Source: DATHXC01 sp035459965 (lineage in GTDB: Bacteria > Pseudomonadota > Gammaproteobacteria > Burkholderiales > Methylophilaceae). Taken from it: a stretch of 64,000 nt of DNA. Under the pieces are notes generated by a model that saw nothing but the letters and a program-made list of their open reading frames with translations, did not search any database and was not told the origin of the DNA. Shown here in pieces: positions 7,465-16,266 of this stretch (its first letter is position 1; each line of letters begins with the position of its first letter). The position numbers and the translations under genes were made by a program. Location: assembly GCA_035459965.1 (NCBI GenBank), contig DATHXC010000013.1:1-64000 (forward strand), in the 5' to 3' direction.

Positions 7465-7998
7465 ATGTCTCGCGTAGCTAAGAATCCGGTCGCTATCCCA
7501 GCCAAAGTTGAGATAGTTTTAAGTGCCGATAATATTTCTGTTAGTGGTCCGTTGGGCAAGTTGTCCCACCCGCTCACTAATGCTGTGAACCTGAAGCGCG
7601 AAGGTGAAACTATTACTTTCGTTGCTGCTAATGACAGTCAACATTCCCGTGCTATGTCTGGAACGTTGCGTGCATTAGTGGCCAATATGGTACAAGGTGT
7701 CTCCCAAGGATTTTCACGTAAGCTGACTTTGGTTGGTGTGGGTTATAAAGCCCAGGCACAAGGTGCTATGTTGAACTTGGAATTGGGATACTCACATCCG
7801 ATCAATCACAAGATGCCAGACGGCGTCACTGTGCAAACACCTACCCAGACCGAAGTGGTTCTGACCGGTGTTGATAAGCAGGTGATCGGTCAAGTTGCCG
7901 CGCAGATTCGTGGATACCGCGCTCCAGAGCCTTATAAAGGCAAGGGTGTTCGTTATTCCGATGAAGTGGTAATCATTAAAGAAACCAAGAAGAAGTAA
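7465..7998 (+). CDS. rplF: 50S ribosomal protein L6
   Basis: L6 sits near the GTPase-associated centre. The 177-residue protein starts MSRVAKNPVAIPAKVEIVLS and has two repeated domains. The second carries the signature PEPYKGKGVRYSDE near residues 154-167. AAGGAG precedes the start. Typical length, nine bases after rpsH. Confidence 0.98.
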   Translation: MSRVAKNPVAIPAKVEIVLSADNISVSGPLGKLSHPLTNAVNLKREGETITFVAANDSQHSRAMSGTLRALVANMVQGVSQGFSRKLTLVGVGYKAQAQGAMLNLELGYSHPINHKMPDGVTVQTPTQTEVVLTGVDKQVIGQVAAQIRGYRAPEPYKGKGVRYSDEVVIIKETKKK

Positions 7999-8007
7999 GG
8001 TTTAGCC

Positions 8008-8361
8008 ATGACTAATATAAATTCACGCCTGCGTCGTGCACGTAAAACCCGTGCCAAAATCGCCGAATTGAAAGTAACGCGCTTAAGTGTGCATCGCAGT
8101 AATGGCCATATCTATGCGCAAATTATTGCTGATACTGGTGACAAGGTTCTGGCAAGCGCTTCCACTTTGGAAGCTGAAGTTCGCAAGGATTTAAAAGGCG
8201 GCGGCAATATCGCTGCTGCAGCGGTAATCGGTAAGCGCATAGCTGAAAAAGCTAAGGCTGCCGGCATTACTACCGTAGCTTTTGATCGTTCGGGCTATAA
8301 ATACCATGGTCGTATCAAGGCGTTGGCTGAAGCTGCGCGTGAAAACGGCTTGTCCTTTTAA
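8008..8361 (+). CDS. rplR: 50S ribosomal protein L18
   Basis: L18 binds 5S rRNA with L5 and helps attach it to the 50S subunit. The 117 residues include RLRRARKTRAKIAELKVTRL at the basic N-terminus and the end GRIKALAEAARENGLSF typical of bacterial L18. Standard order between rplF and rpsE. Confidence 0.98.
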   Translation: MTNINSRLRRARKTRAKIAELKVTRLSVHRSNGHIYAQIIADTGDKVLASASTLEAEVRKDLKGGGNIAAAAVIGKRIAEKAKAAGITTVAFDRSGYKYHGRIKALAEAARENGLSF

Positions 8362-8391
8362 TCGTTGCTTGGGTAATAGACAGGATTAATG

Positions 8392-8901
8392 ATGGCAAGA
8401 GAAAAAGAAGTTGAGCAACAGACCGATGGTCTGCGCGAGAAGATGATCTCGGTCAACCGCGTGACCAAAGTGGTCAAGGGCGGCCGTATTATGAGTTTTG
8501 CTGCACTGACAGTAGTTGGTGATGGCGATGGTGCTGTCGGCATGGGCAAGGGTAAAGCGCGTGAAGTGCCAGTTGCCGTGCAAAAAGCCATGGACGAAGC
8601 ACGTCGCGGTATGGTGAAGGTGAGCTTGAATAACGGCACACTTCATCACGCAGTGACTGGTGTTCATGGCGCAGCCAAGGTATTTATTCAGCCTGCTTCA
8701 GAAGGTACCGGCATTATTGCTGGTGGCGCAATGCGCGCTATCTTTGAAGTGATGGGTATTACTAACGTGTTGGCTAAGTGTATTGGTTCAACCAATCCTT
8801 ACAATGTTGTGCGTGCAACATTGAATGGTCTCCAGGCCATGAATACACCGGCTGAAATTGCTGCTAAACGCGGCAAGAGCATAGAAGAAATCAGGGGTTA
8901 A
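8392..8901 (+). CDS. rpsE: 30S ribosomal protein S5
   Basis: S5 lies by the mRNA entry channel and affects decoding accuracy. The protein starts MAREKEVEQQTDGLREKM and has 169 residues from the second of two adjacent ATGs, which is better spaced from ACAGGA than the first at 8389. The S5 domain segment VNRVTKVVKGGRIMSFAALT is present. The 30-base gap before it is ordinary. Confidence 0.97.
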   Translation: MAREKEVEQQTDGLREKMISVNRVTKVVKGGRIMSFAALTVVGDGDGAVGMGKGKAREVPVAVQKAMDEARRGMVKVSLNNGTLHHAVTGVHGAAKVFIQPASEGTGIIAGGAMRAIFEVMGITNVLAKCIGSTNPYNVVRATLNGLQAMNTPAEIAAKRGKSIEEIRG

Positions 8902-8903
8902 TC

Positions 8904-9101
8904 ATGGTTAAAGCTAAACAAGAAACTGGTTTGGTCAGAGTGACTTTGATTAAAAGCACAATCGGCAGAATTGCATCACATCGTGCCTGTGTGGCCGGTT
9001 TAGGTCTGCGTCGTATGCACCAGACTGTTGAAGTGCAAGATACTCCAGCAAACCGTGGCATGATCAATACGGTTAACTATCTATTAAAGGTAGAAGCATA
9101 A
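8904..9101 (+). CDS. rpmD: 50S ribosomal protein L30
   Basis: L30 is a small 50S protein of ferredoxin-like fold. The 65 residues include VRVTLIKSTIGRIASHRACV and LGLRRMHQTVEVQDTPANRG, clear family features. It starts two bases after rpsE, and its stop overlaps the rplO start by one base (TAATG). Confidence 0.97.
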   Translation: MVKAKQETGLVRVTLIKSTIGRIASHRACVAGLGLRRMHQTVEVQDTPANRGMINTVNYLLKVEA

Positions 9102-9547
9102 TGAAATTGAATACTATTGCTCCTGCAGAAGGTTCTAAGCAGGAAAGACGCCGTGTAGGCCGTGGTATTGGTTCTGGTTTCGGCAAGACTGCCGGCCGTG
9201 GTCATAAAGGTCAAAAATCGCGTACAGGTGGTTTTCACAAGGTTGGTTTCGAAGGTGGTCAAATGCCTTTGCAACGTCGCTTGCCTAAACGCGGTTTTGT
9301 TTCTTTGACTAAGGCTGATACTGCACATGTGCGTACAGGTGAACTGGCTAAGCTGAAAGTTGAAGTGATTGACTTGCTGGCGCTAAAGGCTGCGAACGTA
9401 GTTTCTGGTAGCGTTAAGTCAGTGAAGGTTTACTTGTCTGGCGATCTGACTCATGCAATTACTGTACAAGGTCTGTTGCTGAGCAAGGGTGCACGTGCTG
9501 CTGTTGAGGCTGCTGGCGGCAAGATCCTTGAAGTTGCTCCAGAGTAA
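9101..9547 (+). CDS. rplO: 50S ribosomal protein L15
   Basis: L15 is a late-assembly protein with a long basic extension threading 23S rRNA. The 148 residues start MKLNTIAPAEGSKQERRRVG and contain the glycine-rich GRGIGSGFGKTAGRGHKGQK segment. The C-terminal domain carries LSKGARAAVEAAGGKI. One-base overlap with rpmD; secY follows after five bases. Confidence 0.98.
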   Translation: MKLNTIAPAEGSKQERRRVGRGIGSGFGKTAGRGHKGQKSRTGGFHKVGFEGGQMPLQRRLPKRGFVSLTKADTAHVRTGELAKLKVEVIDLLALKAANVVSGSVKSVKVYLSGDLTHAITVQGLLLSKGARAAVEAAGGKILEVAPE

Positions 9548-9552
9548 ATCAC

Positions 9553-10875
9553 TTGGCAAACGATAGTTTTTTGGGTTCTGTAGGAAAGATGAGCGAGCTT
9601 AAAAGTCGCTTACTGTTTGTAATTGGTGCTTTGGTGGTATATCGCTTAGGTGCGCATATACCCGTGCCTGGTATCAATGCGGATGTTTTGGCAAAGCTAT
9701 TTGAGTCTCAGAGTAACGGTATTTTGGGCATGTTTAACATGTTCTCTGGTGGTGCGCTTTCCCGTTTTACTGTATTTGCGCTAGGTATAATGCCTTATAT
9801 TTCTGCATCGATCATTATGCAGTTATTGACAGTTGTGTCGCCGCAAATGGAACAGTTGAAAAAAGAGGGTGAAGCAGGCCGTCGTACTATTACTAAATAT
9901 ACACGCTACGGTACAGTGTTCTTGGCTACGTTCCAGGCATTAGGTATTGCAATTGCACTTGAGCATCAGCCCGGATTAGTTTTGGATCCAGGCCTGTTGT
10001 TTAGATTTACAGCAGTTATTACGCTTGTTAGCGGCACTATGTTCTTGATGTGGTTGGGTGAGCAAATTACTGAGCGCGGCATAGGTAATGGTATTTCTAT
10101 CATTATTTTTGCAGGTATCGTCGCTGGTTTGCCGCATGCAGTTGTGAGCACGTTGGATTTGGCGCGCACCGGTGCATTCTCTATACCACTAGTGCTGTTT
10201 TTGTTTGTGGCAACGATCTTGGTCACTGCATTTGTTGTGTTCGTAGAGCGCGGACAACGCAAGATTACTGTGAATTATGCAAAGCGTCAGGTTGGACGTA
10301 AGGTATTTGGTGGACAGACCAGCCATCTACCGTTGAAGTTGAATATGGCAGGTGTGATTCCTCCAATTTTTGCTTCAAGTATTATTTTGTTCCCTGCCAC
10401 GATGGCGGGCTGGTTTGGTAGTAGCGAAAGCATGTCATGGCTGAAAGATATTGGGACTACGTTATCCCCAGGTCAGCCCTTGTACATCATGTTTTTTGCC
10501 AGTGCGATTATATTTTTCTGTTTCTTCTATACGGCGTTAGTTTTTAACCCTAAAGAGACAGCAGATAATTTGAAGAAGAGTGGTGCTTTTGTACCTGGTA
10601 TACGCCCAGGTGAGCAAACTGCAAAGTATATTGACCGTATCATGGGTCGTTTGACTTTGGCAGGTGCGCTCTACATTACAACAGTATGCTTGTTGCCAGA
10701 ATTTTTGATTTTGAAGTTTAATGTGCCGTTTTATTTCGGTGGTACATCGTTACTGATTATTGTTGTAGTGACCATGGATTTCATGACCCAAGTACAGGCG
10801 CATTTGATGTCGCATCAGTATGAAGGCTTGCTGAAGAAGGCTAATTTTAAAGGCGGTGCGGTTACTCCGCGTTGA
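9553..10875 (+). CDS. secY: Preprotein translocase subunit SecY
   Basis: SecY is the inner-membrane pore of the Sec translocon with SecE and SecG. The 440 residues form ten membrane spans; the plug region follows VYRLGAHIPVPGINADVL. Conserved features include GIMPYISASIIMQLL in span 2 and the cytosolic loop EGAGRRTITKYTRYGT-like stretch (read as KKEGEAGRRTITKYTR). The only suitable start is TTG at 9553, with a poor ribosome binding site, so translation may depend on coupling to rplO five bases upstream. Confidence 0.97.
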   Translation: MANDSFLGSVGKMSELKSRLLFVIGALVVYRLGAHIPVPGINADVLAKLFESQSNGILGMFNMFSGGALSRFTVFALGIMPYISASIIMQLLTVVSPQMEQLKKEGEAGRRTITKYTRYGTVFLATFQALGIAIALEHQPGLVLDPGLLFRFTAVITLVSGTMFLMWLGEQITERGIGNGISIIIFAGIVAGLPHAVVSTLDLARTGAFSIPLVLFLFVATILVTAFVVFVERGQRKITVNYAKRQVGRKVFGGQTSHLPLKLNMAGVIPPIFASSIILFPATMAGWFGSSESMSWLKDIGTTLSPGQPLYIMFFASAIIFFCFFYTALVFNPKETADNLKKSGAFVPGIRPGEQTAKYIDRIMGRLTLAGALYITTVCLLPEFLILKFNVPFYFGGTSLLIIVVVTMDFMTQVQAHLMSHQYEGLLKKANFKGGAVTPR

Positions 10876-10888
10876 TTAGGCAGCGAGC

Positions 10889-11107
10889 ATGGCGAAGGAA
10901 GACAGAATTGAAATGCAGGGAGAGGTATTAGAAAATCTCCCTAATGCAACATTCAGAGTTAAGTTGGAAAACGGTCACGTAGTATTGGGTTATATTTCAG
11001 GAAAAATGCGTATGCACTATATTCGTATTCTTCCTGGTGACAAGGTGACAGTCGAGATGACCCCATACGATTTGTCGCGTGCGCGAATTATTTTTCGCGT
11101 TAAATAG
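10889..11107 (+). CDS. infA: Translation initiation factor IF-1
   Basis: IF-1 occupies the 30S A site during initiation. The 72-residue OB-fold protein starts MAKEDRIEMQGEVLENLPNA and includes GYISGKMRMHYIRILPGDKV. It lies between secY and rpmJ, the betaproteobacterial arrangement, rather than at a separate locus as in E. coli. Confidence 0.98.
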   Translation: MAKEDRIEMQGEVLENLPNATFRVKLENGHVVLGYISGKMRMHYIRILPGDKVTVEMTPYDLSRARIIFRVK

Positions 11108-11130
11108 AATCAGAAGCGAGAGGCAAAAAA

Positions 11131-11244
11131 ATGAGAGTTCGTGCATCGGTTAAGGCTTTATGCCGTCATTGCAAGGTAGTTCGTCGTCGTGGCGTGGTGC
11201 GTGTTATTTGCACTGACCCAAGACATAAGCAACGCCAAGGTTAA
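11131..11244 (+). CDS. rpmJ: 50S ribosomal protein L36
   Basis: A 37-codon gene: MRVRASVKALCRHCKVVRRR, then a short basic tail ending HKQRQG and TAA. It has the C-x2-C pair (CRHC) and the later Cys and His of the zinc-binding L36 form. It starts after GCGAGAGGC, 23 bases beyond infA. Its small size makes it easy to miss, but the motif is diagnostic. Confidence 0.97.
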   Translation: MRVRASVKALCRHCKVVRRRGVVRVICTDPRHKQRQG

Positions 11245-11299
11245 TCAGGCGGCGCAAGACTGTTTTTTGAATAATGCAAGACCAATCATTAAATGCAGT

Positions 11300-11328
11300 T
11301 TGTTAATAATTGGTTAAGCTGTTAAAAT
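11300..11328 (+). promoter_or_regulatory. Sigma70-type promoter ahead of rpsM (alpha operon)
   Basis: TTGTTA (11300-11305) and TAAAAT (11323-11328) are separated by 17 bases in the 155-base AT-rich gap between rpmJ and rpsM. A transcript would have a leader of about 65 nt before rpsM. Called from sequence alone. Confidence 0.55.
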
Positions 11329-11399
11329 TTTGGGCTTTTTTGGCGATTTGATTAAGTTAATTAATTGAAATAGTAGCGCCATTATTTTGGAGTAGAAAC

Positions 11400-11762
11400 A
11401 TGGCTCGGATAGCAGGGGTTAATATCCCAAATCATAAGCATACTGAAATCGCGTTAACGTCGATTTTCGGTGTTGGTCGTAACACGGCAAAGCAAATTTG
11501 CTTGGCTGCTGGTGTGTTAGCTACGACTAAAATCAAGGATCTGAATGACGCAGAAGTCGATAAGCTGCGTGATGAAGTTGCCAAGTTAAAAGTAGAAGGC
11601 GATTTGCGTCGTGAAGTTTCCATGAACATCAAACGTTTGATGGATTTGGGCTGCTATCGCGGTGTACGTCACCGTCGTGGCTTGCCTGTTCGTGGTCAGC
11701 GTACCAAGACCAATGCGCGGACTCGCAAGGGCCCTATCAAGCCTATTAAGTCTTCGAAGTAA
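11400..11762 (+). CDS. rpsM: 30S ribosomal protein S13
   Basis: S13 makes the head-to-50S bridge and contacts P-site tRNA. The 120 residues start MARIAGVNIPNHKHTEIALT, include the helix-hairpin-helix IFGVGRNTAKQIC, and end in the basic tail after RHRRGLPVRGQRTKTNARTR. It is the first gene of the alpha section, preceded by TTTGGAGTAG. Confidence 0.98.
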   Translation: MARIAGVNIPNHKHTEIALTSIFGVGRNTAKQICLAAGVLATTKIKDLNDAEVDKLRDEVAKLKVEGDLRREVSMNIKRLMDLGCYRGVRHRRGLPVRGQRTKTNARTRKGPIKPIKSSK

Positions 11763-11788
11763 TAGAATCCTAGTAAGGAATAAGTCAC

Positions 11789-12178
11789 ATGGCAAAAGCA
11801 AACGTACGTGTACGTAAGAAAGTTAAAAAGAACATCGCCGAGGGTATTGCCCACGTGCATGCGTCTTTTAACAACACCATTATTACGATCACTGATCGTC
11901 AGGGAAATGCGCTTTCTTGGGCAACTTCTGGCGGTGCAGGCTTTAAAGGTTCTCGTAAAAGTACACCATTCGCTGCTCAGGTAGCGGCTGAAGCTGCTGG
12001 TAAAGCAGCGCAAGAATGCGGTGTAAAGAATCTTGAAGTGCGTATTAAAGGCCCAGGTCCTGGTCGCGAATCAGCAGTGCGTGCACTTAACTCTGTTGGG
12101 TTCAAGATCACCAGTATTTCTGATGTGACGCCAGTGCCACATAACGGCTGCCGTCCACCGAAAAAACGCAGAATTTAA
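11789..12178 (+). CDS. rpsK: 30S ribosomal protein S11
   Basis: S11 is a 30S platform protein near the E site. The 129 residues have the core AHVHASFNNTIITITDRQGN and the conserved C-terminal end DVTPVPHNGCRPPKKRRI. AAGGAAT precedes the start, 26 bases after rpsM. Standard length. Confidence 0.98.
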   Translation: MAKANVRVRKKVKKNIAEGIAHVHASFNNTIITITDRQGNALSWATSGGAGFKGSRKSTPFAAQVAAEAAGKAAQECGVKNLEVRIKGPGPGRESAVRALNSVGFKITSISDVTPVPHNGCRPPKKRRI

Positions 12179-12239
12179 GTAACTTAAGAATTTAAGCAGC
12201 GCCGCGATTTAGCTGCGTAAGATATAACAGGAGAACACC

Positions 12240-12869
12240 TTGGCTAGAAATCTCGATCCTAAGTGCCGTCAGTGTCGCCGTGAAGGCGAAAAGCTTTTCC
12301 TTAAGGGTGAAAAGTGTTTCACAGACAAATGCGCTATCGAAAAACGTAATTTCCCACCTGGGCAACATGGTCAGCGTCGCAATCAGCGCCTGTCAGACTA
12401 TGGCGTTCAGTTGCGTGAAAAACAAAAGCTTCGTCGCATTTATGGCATTCTTGAAGGCCAGTTCCGTGGATATTACGCAGAAGCTGATCGTCAAAAAGGT
12501 ATTACCGGCGAAAACTTGCTGCAATTGTTAGAGTGCCGTCTGGATAACGTTGCGTATCGTATGGGTCTGGGTGCTTCGCGTACTGAAGCTCGTCAAATCG
12601 TGCGTCACAACAGTATTTTAGTGAACGGTAAGCGCGTTAACATTCCATCATTCCAAGTTAAACCAGGTGATGTGGTGCAGGTTGCTGATGCATCTAAATC
12701 ACAGCTACGTATTACTGGAGCACTTGCCGCTGCAGAGCTGCGCGGTTTTCCAGAATGGTTGGAAGTTGATGTCAAGGCACTGAAAGGTACTTTCAAAGCC
12801 AAGCCACAACGCGACGAATTACCATCCACGATTAATGAATCACTCGTGGTCGAGCTTTACTCTAAGTAG
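12240..12869 (+). CDS. rpsD: 30S ribosomal protein S4, zinc-binding form
   Basis: S4 nucleates 30S assembly and in E. coli represses the alpha operon. The 209-residue protein begins at a TTG (12240) after ACAGGAGAACACC. Cysteines 9, 12, 26 and 31 (CRQC, then C-x4-C) form the zinc knuckle of the C+ type of S4. The S4 RNA-binding domain is near residues 98-160 (ECRLDNVAYRMGLGASRTEA). Confidence 0.98.
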   Translation: MARNLDPKCRQCRREGEKLFLKGEKCFTDKCAIEKRNFPPGQHGQRRNQRLSDYGVQLREKQKLRRIYGILEGQFRGYYAEADRQKGITGENLLQLLECRLDNVAYRMGLGASRTEARQIVRHNSILVNGKRVNIPSFQVKPGDVVQVADASKSQLRITGALAAAELRGFPEWLEVDVKALKGTFKAKPQRDELPSTINESLVVELYSK

Positions 12870-12924
12870 TATTGGCTCGAAGTAATCTTCACTCGAAGCA
12901 GTTCAGTATTGTAAGGAACAAGTT

Positions 12925-13908
12925 ATGCAAAACAGTCCGACTGAATATTTAAAGCCACGTGTTGTGGATGTTGAGGTTATCTCACCTGTCCGCGCACGTG
13001 TAACACTTGAGCCTATGGAACGTGGGTTTGGTTATACATTGGGTAACGCTTTGCGCCGTGTATTGCTGTCTTCTATTCCAGGCTTTGCCATCACTGAAGT
13101 TAAGATCGATGGCGTAGTGCATGAATACTCTACCCTGGATGGTGTACAAGAGGATGTTGTTGATATCCTGCTGAACCTTAAAGGTGTTGCGTTGAAATTG
13201 AACAGCAAAAGCGAAACTATCCTGACACTTAACAAGTCAGTTGAAGGTGTAGTGACTGCTGGTGATTTTGAGACAGGCCATGATGCTGAGATTGTTAATC
13301 CTAATCATGTGATCGCTCACCTGACTAAAGGTGGCAAGATCAATCTTGAAGTTAAAGTTGAAATGGGCCGTGGCTATCAGCCAGTTCCAGCAAGACAACA
13401 CACTGATGAAGATCGTGTACTTGGTTTTATCCAGGTTGACGCTTCATTTAGCCCGATCAACAAGGTGAGTTACCATGTTGAGAGTGCACGTGTTGAACAG
13501 CGTACCGATCTGGATAAGTTGGTGATGGATGTTGAAACCAACGGTGTAATGGAACCTGAACAAGCCATTCGTGATGCAGCACGCATCCTGATTGGTCAAT
13601 TGTCAGTGTTTGCTGATCTCGAAGGCGCGCCTACAGAGATTGAAGTTAAGCATGCACCGCAAGTTGATCCTATCCTGTTACGTCCGGTCGATGATCTGGA
13701 ACTGACAGTACGTTCTGCAAATTGCTTGAAGGCAGAGAACATTTATTACATTGGTGATTTGATTCAGCGTGGTGAAAATGAGCTGCTCAAAGCACCAAAT
13801 CTTGGCCGTAAATCTCTGAATGAGATCAAGGATGTGTTGGCTTCTAAGGGTCTTACACTGGGCATGAAGTTGGAAAACTGGCCGCCGGTTGGACTTGAAA
13901 AAGTTTAA
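12925..13908 (+). CDS. rpoA: RNA polymerase alpha subunit
   Basis: Alpha dimerises to start RNA polymerase assembly. The 327 residues include the N-terminal dimerisation segment ERGFGYTLGNALRRVLLSSI (about residues 32-51) and a C-terminal domain ending in the helix-hairpin-helix region LLKAPNLGRKSLNEIKDVLA. The latter binds UP elements and activators. It starts after TAAGGAACAAGTT, between rpsD and rplQ, as expected. Confidence 0.98.
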   Translation: MQNSPTEYLKPRVVDVEVISPVRARVTLEPMERGFGYTLGNALRRVLLSSIPGFAITEVKIDGVVHEYSTLDGVQEDVVDILLNLKGVALKLNSKSETILTLNKSVEGVVTAGDFETGHDAEIVNPNHVIAHLTKGGKINLEVKVEMGRGYQPVPARQHTDEDRVLGFIQVDASFSPINKVSYHVESARVEQRTDLDKLVMDVETNGVMEPEQAIRDAARILIGQLSVFADLEGAPTEIEVKHAPQVDPILLRPVDDLELTVRSANCLKAENIYYIGDLIQRGENELLKAPNLGRKSLNEIKDVLASKGLTLGMKLENWPPVGLEKV

Positions 13909-13943
13909 AAGTATAAATAGCAGAAAAGCTTGAGGGTAAAACT

Positions 13944-14333
13944 ATGCGTCATCGCAACAGTAATCGTAAACTAAACCGCACCAGCAGCCACCGTAAGGCG
14001 ATGTTGCAGAACATGACCAATTCTTTATTGCGTCATGAAATCATTAAAACTACTTTGCCGAAGGCTAAGGAGCTGCGTCGTGTAGCAGAACCTTTGATCA
14101 CTTTGGGTAAGACTGCTACTTTGGCAAATCGTCGTCTGGCATTCAGTCGTCTGCGCGATCGCGACATCGTCGGTAAGCTGTTTAGTGAGCTTGGCCCACG
14201 TTATCAAACACGTAACGGTGGTTATCTGCGTATCCTCAAGTGCGGCTTCCGCGTAGGCGATAATGCACCTATGGCTTTAGTTGAGCTTGTTGACCGTCCA
14301 GATCTGACAACAGAAGCAGTTGTTGCTGAATAA
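13944..14333 (+). CDS. rplQ: 50S ribosomal protein L17
   Basis: L17 is a 50S protein near the tunnel exit. The 129 residues start MRHRNSNRKLNRTSSHRKAM, the family signature, and end with an acidic tail longer than the core. It is the last gene of the ribosomal run and is followed by a strong terminator 14 bases later. Confidence 0.98.
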   Translation: MRHRNSNRKLNRTSSHRKAMLQNMTNSLLRHEIIKTTLPKAKELRRVAEPLITLGKTATLANRRLAFSRLRDRDIVGKLFSELGPRYQTRNGGYLRILKCGFRVGDNAPMALVELVDRPDLTTEAVVAE

Positions 14334-14347
14334 ATTCAGACAATAAT

Positions 14348-14378
14348 AAAAAAGCCGGTTTAATGCCGGCTTTTTTTT
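14348..14378 (+). terminator. Intrinsic terminator after rplQ
   Basis: GCCGG (14354-14358) pairs with CCGGC (14366-14370), extended by A-T pairs to a run of eight T. It closes the alpha operon. The A run on the other side means it could also work for the convergent gene at 14388-14630. Confidence 0.92.
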
Positions 14379-14387
14379 GGCTGCTAT

Positions 14388-14630
14388 TTAAGCTTTTATA
14401 ATGAAATCCAGAACTTCATTGCTTGAAAATGGCCAGTAAAGCGCTTGACAGTTATCCTGCCGGAACAACACCGGAATAGAAGTACCATATTGCTCGAGCA
14501 GTTCATCATCGTCACTAATCTCGACTTCAATCACGTTGAGGTCATATTCATTGCATAAACTCTTCAAGAGCTCGGATGCTTGCTCACATAAGTGACATGC
14601 GGATGTACCGTATAGTTGTAAATTCATCAT
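14388..14630 (-). CDS. Glutaredoxin-like small thioredoxin-fold protein
   Basis: An 80-residue protein beginning MMNLQLYGTSACHLCEQAS. The CHLC at residues 12-15 is a redox CxxC motif, and the IPVLF segment near residue 54 resembles the cis-proline loop of glutaredoxins. It fits the DUF836/glutaredoxin-like family. The substrate is unknown. It stands alone, convergent with rplQ, sharing that terminator. Confidence 0.85.
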   Translation of the reverse strand: MMNLQLYGTSACHLCEQASELLKSLCNEYDLNVIEVEISDDDELLEQYGTSIPVLFRQDNCQALYWPFSSNEVLDFIIKA

Positions 14631-14712
14631 GATGTTTTTGGTAAGCTAAATAATATGCTTTGCACTGGCTATTAGGCGTTGATTAGTGTTTTCGTCAGCA
14701 CAAAAAAGCACC

Positions 14713-14731
14713 ATAATAACGAAGTTATTAT
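14713..14731. repeat. Perfect inverted repeat (8-3-8) in the gap before mgtE
   Basis: ATAATAAC, GAA, GTTATTAT form an exact palindrome in the 199-base gap between the divergent glutaredoxin-like gene and mgtE. It is 98 bases before mgtE. There is no T run, so it is more like an operator than a terminator. No factor can be named. The rest of the gap shows no riboswitch-like fold that I can recognise. Confidence 0.5.
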
Positions 14732-14829
14732 CCGCTCAGTTTTGACTAAAAAATGACCGCTTGAGTAGCAATGATAGCAGGCAATTTCCTTCAAATGGTG
14801 CTTAAAACACCACACGGTGAGCTTACCTT

Positions 14830-16266
14830 ATGGCTGAAAATCAAGAAATAAAAGAAAGCTTACAAGAGAGCCTGCAACAGGTCATCAGCTTGCTTAGCAA
14901 GCACAAGATGATCGAGGATCTTGTACATAAGCAGGATATGCCCAAGCACCAGCTGGTTGAGAGCTTGGTGCATAAGCAGAATCTTGCAGAGCTACAAAAG
15001 AAGCTGGATGTACTGCACCCTGCCGACGTTGCCTATATCCTGGAAGCATTGCCGCTGGAGCAGCGCTTGGATGTATGGGAGCTGGTCAAGGCTGAGCGCG
15101 ACGGTGAGATTCTGCTTGAAGTTTCTGATGCTGTACGGCAAACGCTTATCGCTGACATGGATAGCGATGAGCTGCTGGCTGCTGCAGAACAGCTTGATAC
15201 CGATGAACTTGCCGACCTTGCGCCAGACTTGCCTAAAGATGTGCTGCATGGCTTGTTGCATAGCCTGGATAGCCAGAATCGTGAACGCTTGCAATCCGCA
15301 TTGGCTTATCCTGAAGATGCAGTCGGTGCGCTGATGGATTTTGATATCGTTACAATTCGCGAGGATGTCTCACTCGAAGTGACTTTGCGCTATTTAAGGC
15401 GTCTGGGTAGTTTGCCAGATCATACCGATAAGCTGTTCGTGGTTGACCGGCACGATATATTACGAGGTGTTTTGCCACTGAAAAGACTCGTTGTAAACGA
15501 TCTTGATCTGGTAGTTGTCGAGATCATGGCGGAAGATGCCGTGGTATTTCATCCTGAAGATAAAGCTGATGAGGCTGCAAAAGCCTTTGAGCGCTATGAC
15601 TTGGTGACAGCACCAGTTGTTGATGAAAACAACAAGCTGGTAGGCCGTCTGACAGTTGATACAGTAATGGATTACATCCGCGAAGAAGCCGAAAGTGACA
15701 TGCTCTCCATGGCAGGTTTGCGCGAAGAAGAAGATTTGTTTTCATCCGTGTGGAAATCTGTTCAGAACCGTTGGACATGGCTGGCAATCAACCTTGTTAC
15801 TGCCTTCCTTGCTTCCCGTGTTATCGGGGTTTTTGAAGGCTCAATTGAAAAGATAGTAGCACTGGCCGCATTAATGCCCATCGTGGCGGGTATAGGTGGC
15901 AATTCAGGCAACCAGACCACCACCATGATCGTACGCGGCTTGGCCATCGGCCAGATAGCTTCACACAATATGAAATCCTTGTTGCTTAAAGAGCTGGGCG
16001 TAGGCCTGTTAAATGGCCTGATCTGGGGGAGTGTGCTTGGCCTTGCAGCATATTGGCTGTATGGCAACATCAAGCTTGGTGCAGTCATGACAGCCGCGAT
16101 GACGCTTAATCTGCTGCTTGCTGCCATTATGGGGGTGATGATTCCCCTGGTGATGACTAAATCTGGCCGTGACCCGGCAGTGGGGTCGAGTGTGCTGATT
16201 ACTGCTGTGACAGATAGCGGTGGTTTCTTTATTTTCCTTGGTTTAGCAACAATATTCCTGATATGA
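14830..16266 (+). CDS. mgtE: Magnesium transporter MgtE
   Basis: MgtE is an inner-membrane Mg2+ channel gated by cytosolic magnesium. The 478 residues are arranged as an N-terminal helical domain (LHPADVAYILEALPLEQRLD around residue 60), two CBS domains (about 150-275) and five C-terminal membrane spans. The pore segment ALMPIVAGIGGNSGNQTTTM lies near residue 347. The mscS-type gene overlaps its end by four bases (ATGA), so the two form an operon. No Mg2+-sensing leader was recognised. Confidence 0.95.
   Translation: MAENQEIKESLQESLQQVISLLSKHKMIEDLVHKQDMPKHQLVESLVHKQNLAELQKKLDVLHPADVAYILEALPLEQRLDVWELVKAERDGEILLEVSDAVRQTLIADMDSDELLAAAEQLDTDELADLAPDLPKDVLHGLLHSLDSQNRERLQSALAYPEDAVGALMDFDIVTIREDVSLEVTLRYLRRLGSLPDHTDKLFVVDRHDILRGVLPLKRLVVNDLDLVVVEIMAEDAVVFHPEDKADEAAKAFERYDLVTAPVVDENNKLVGRLTVDTVMDYIREEAESDMLSMAGLREEEDLFSSVWKSVQNRWTWLAINLVTAFLASRVIGVFEGSIEKIVALAALMPIVAGIGGNSGNQTTTMIVRGLAIGQIASHNMKSLLLKELGVGLLNGLIWGSVLGLAAYWLYGNIKLGAVMTAAMTLNLLLAAIMGVMIPLVMTKSGRDPAVGSSVLITAVTDSGGFFIFLGLATIFLI

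Noticed and set aside
14713..14731. Resemblance of the mgtE palindrome to a loxP half site (ACGAAGTTAT)
   Set aside because: The match is short, the flanks and 8-base spacer of loxP are absent, and no recombinase or phage gene is near. It is simply a palindrome.
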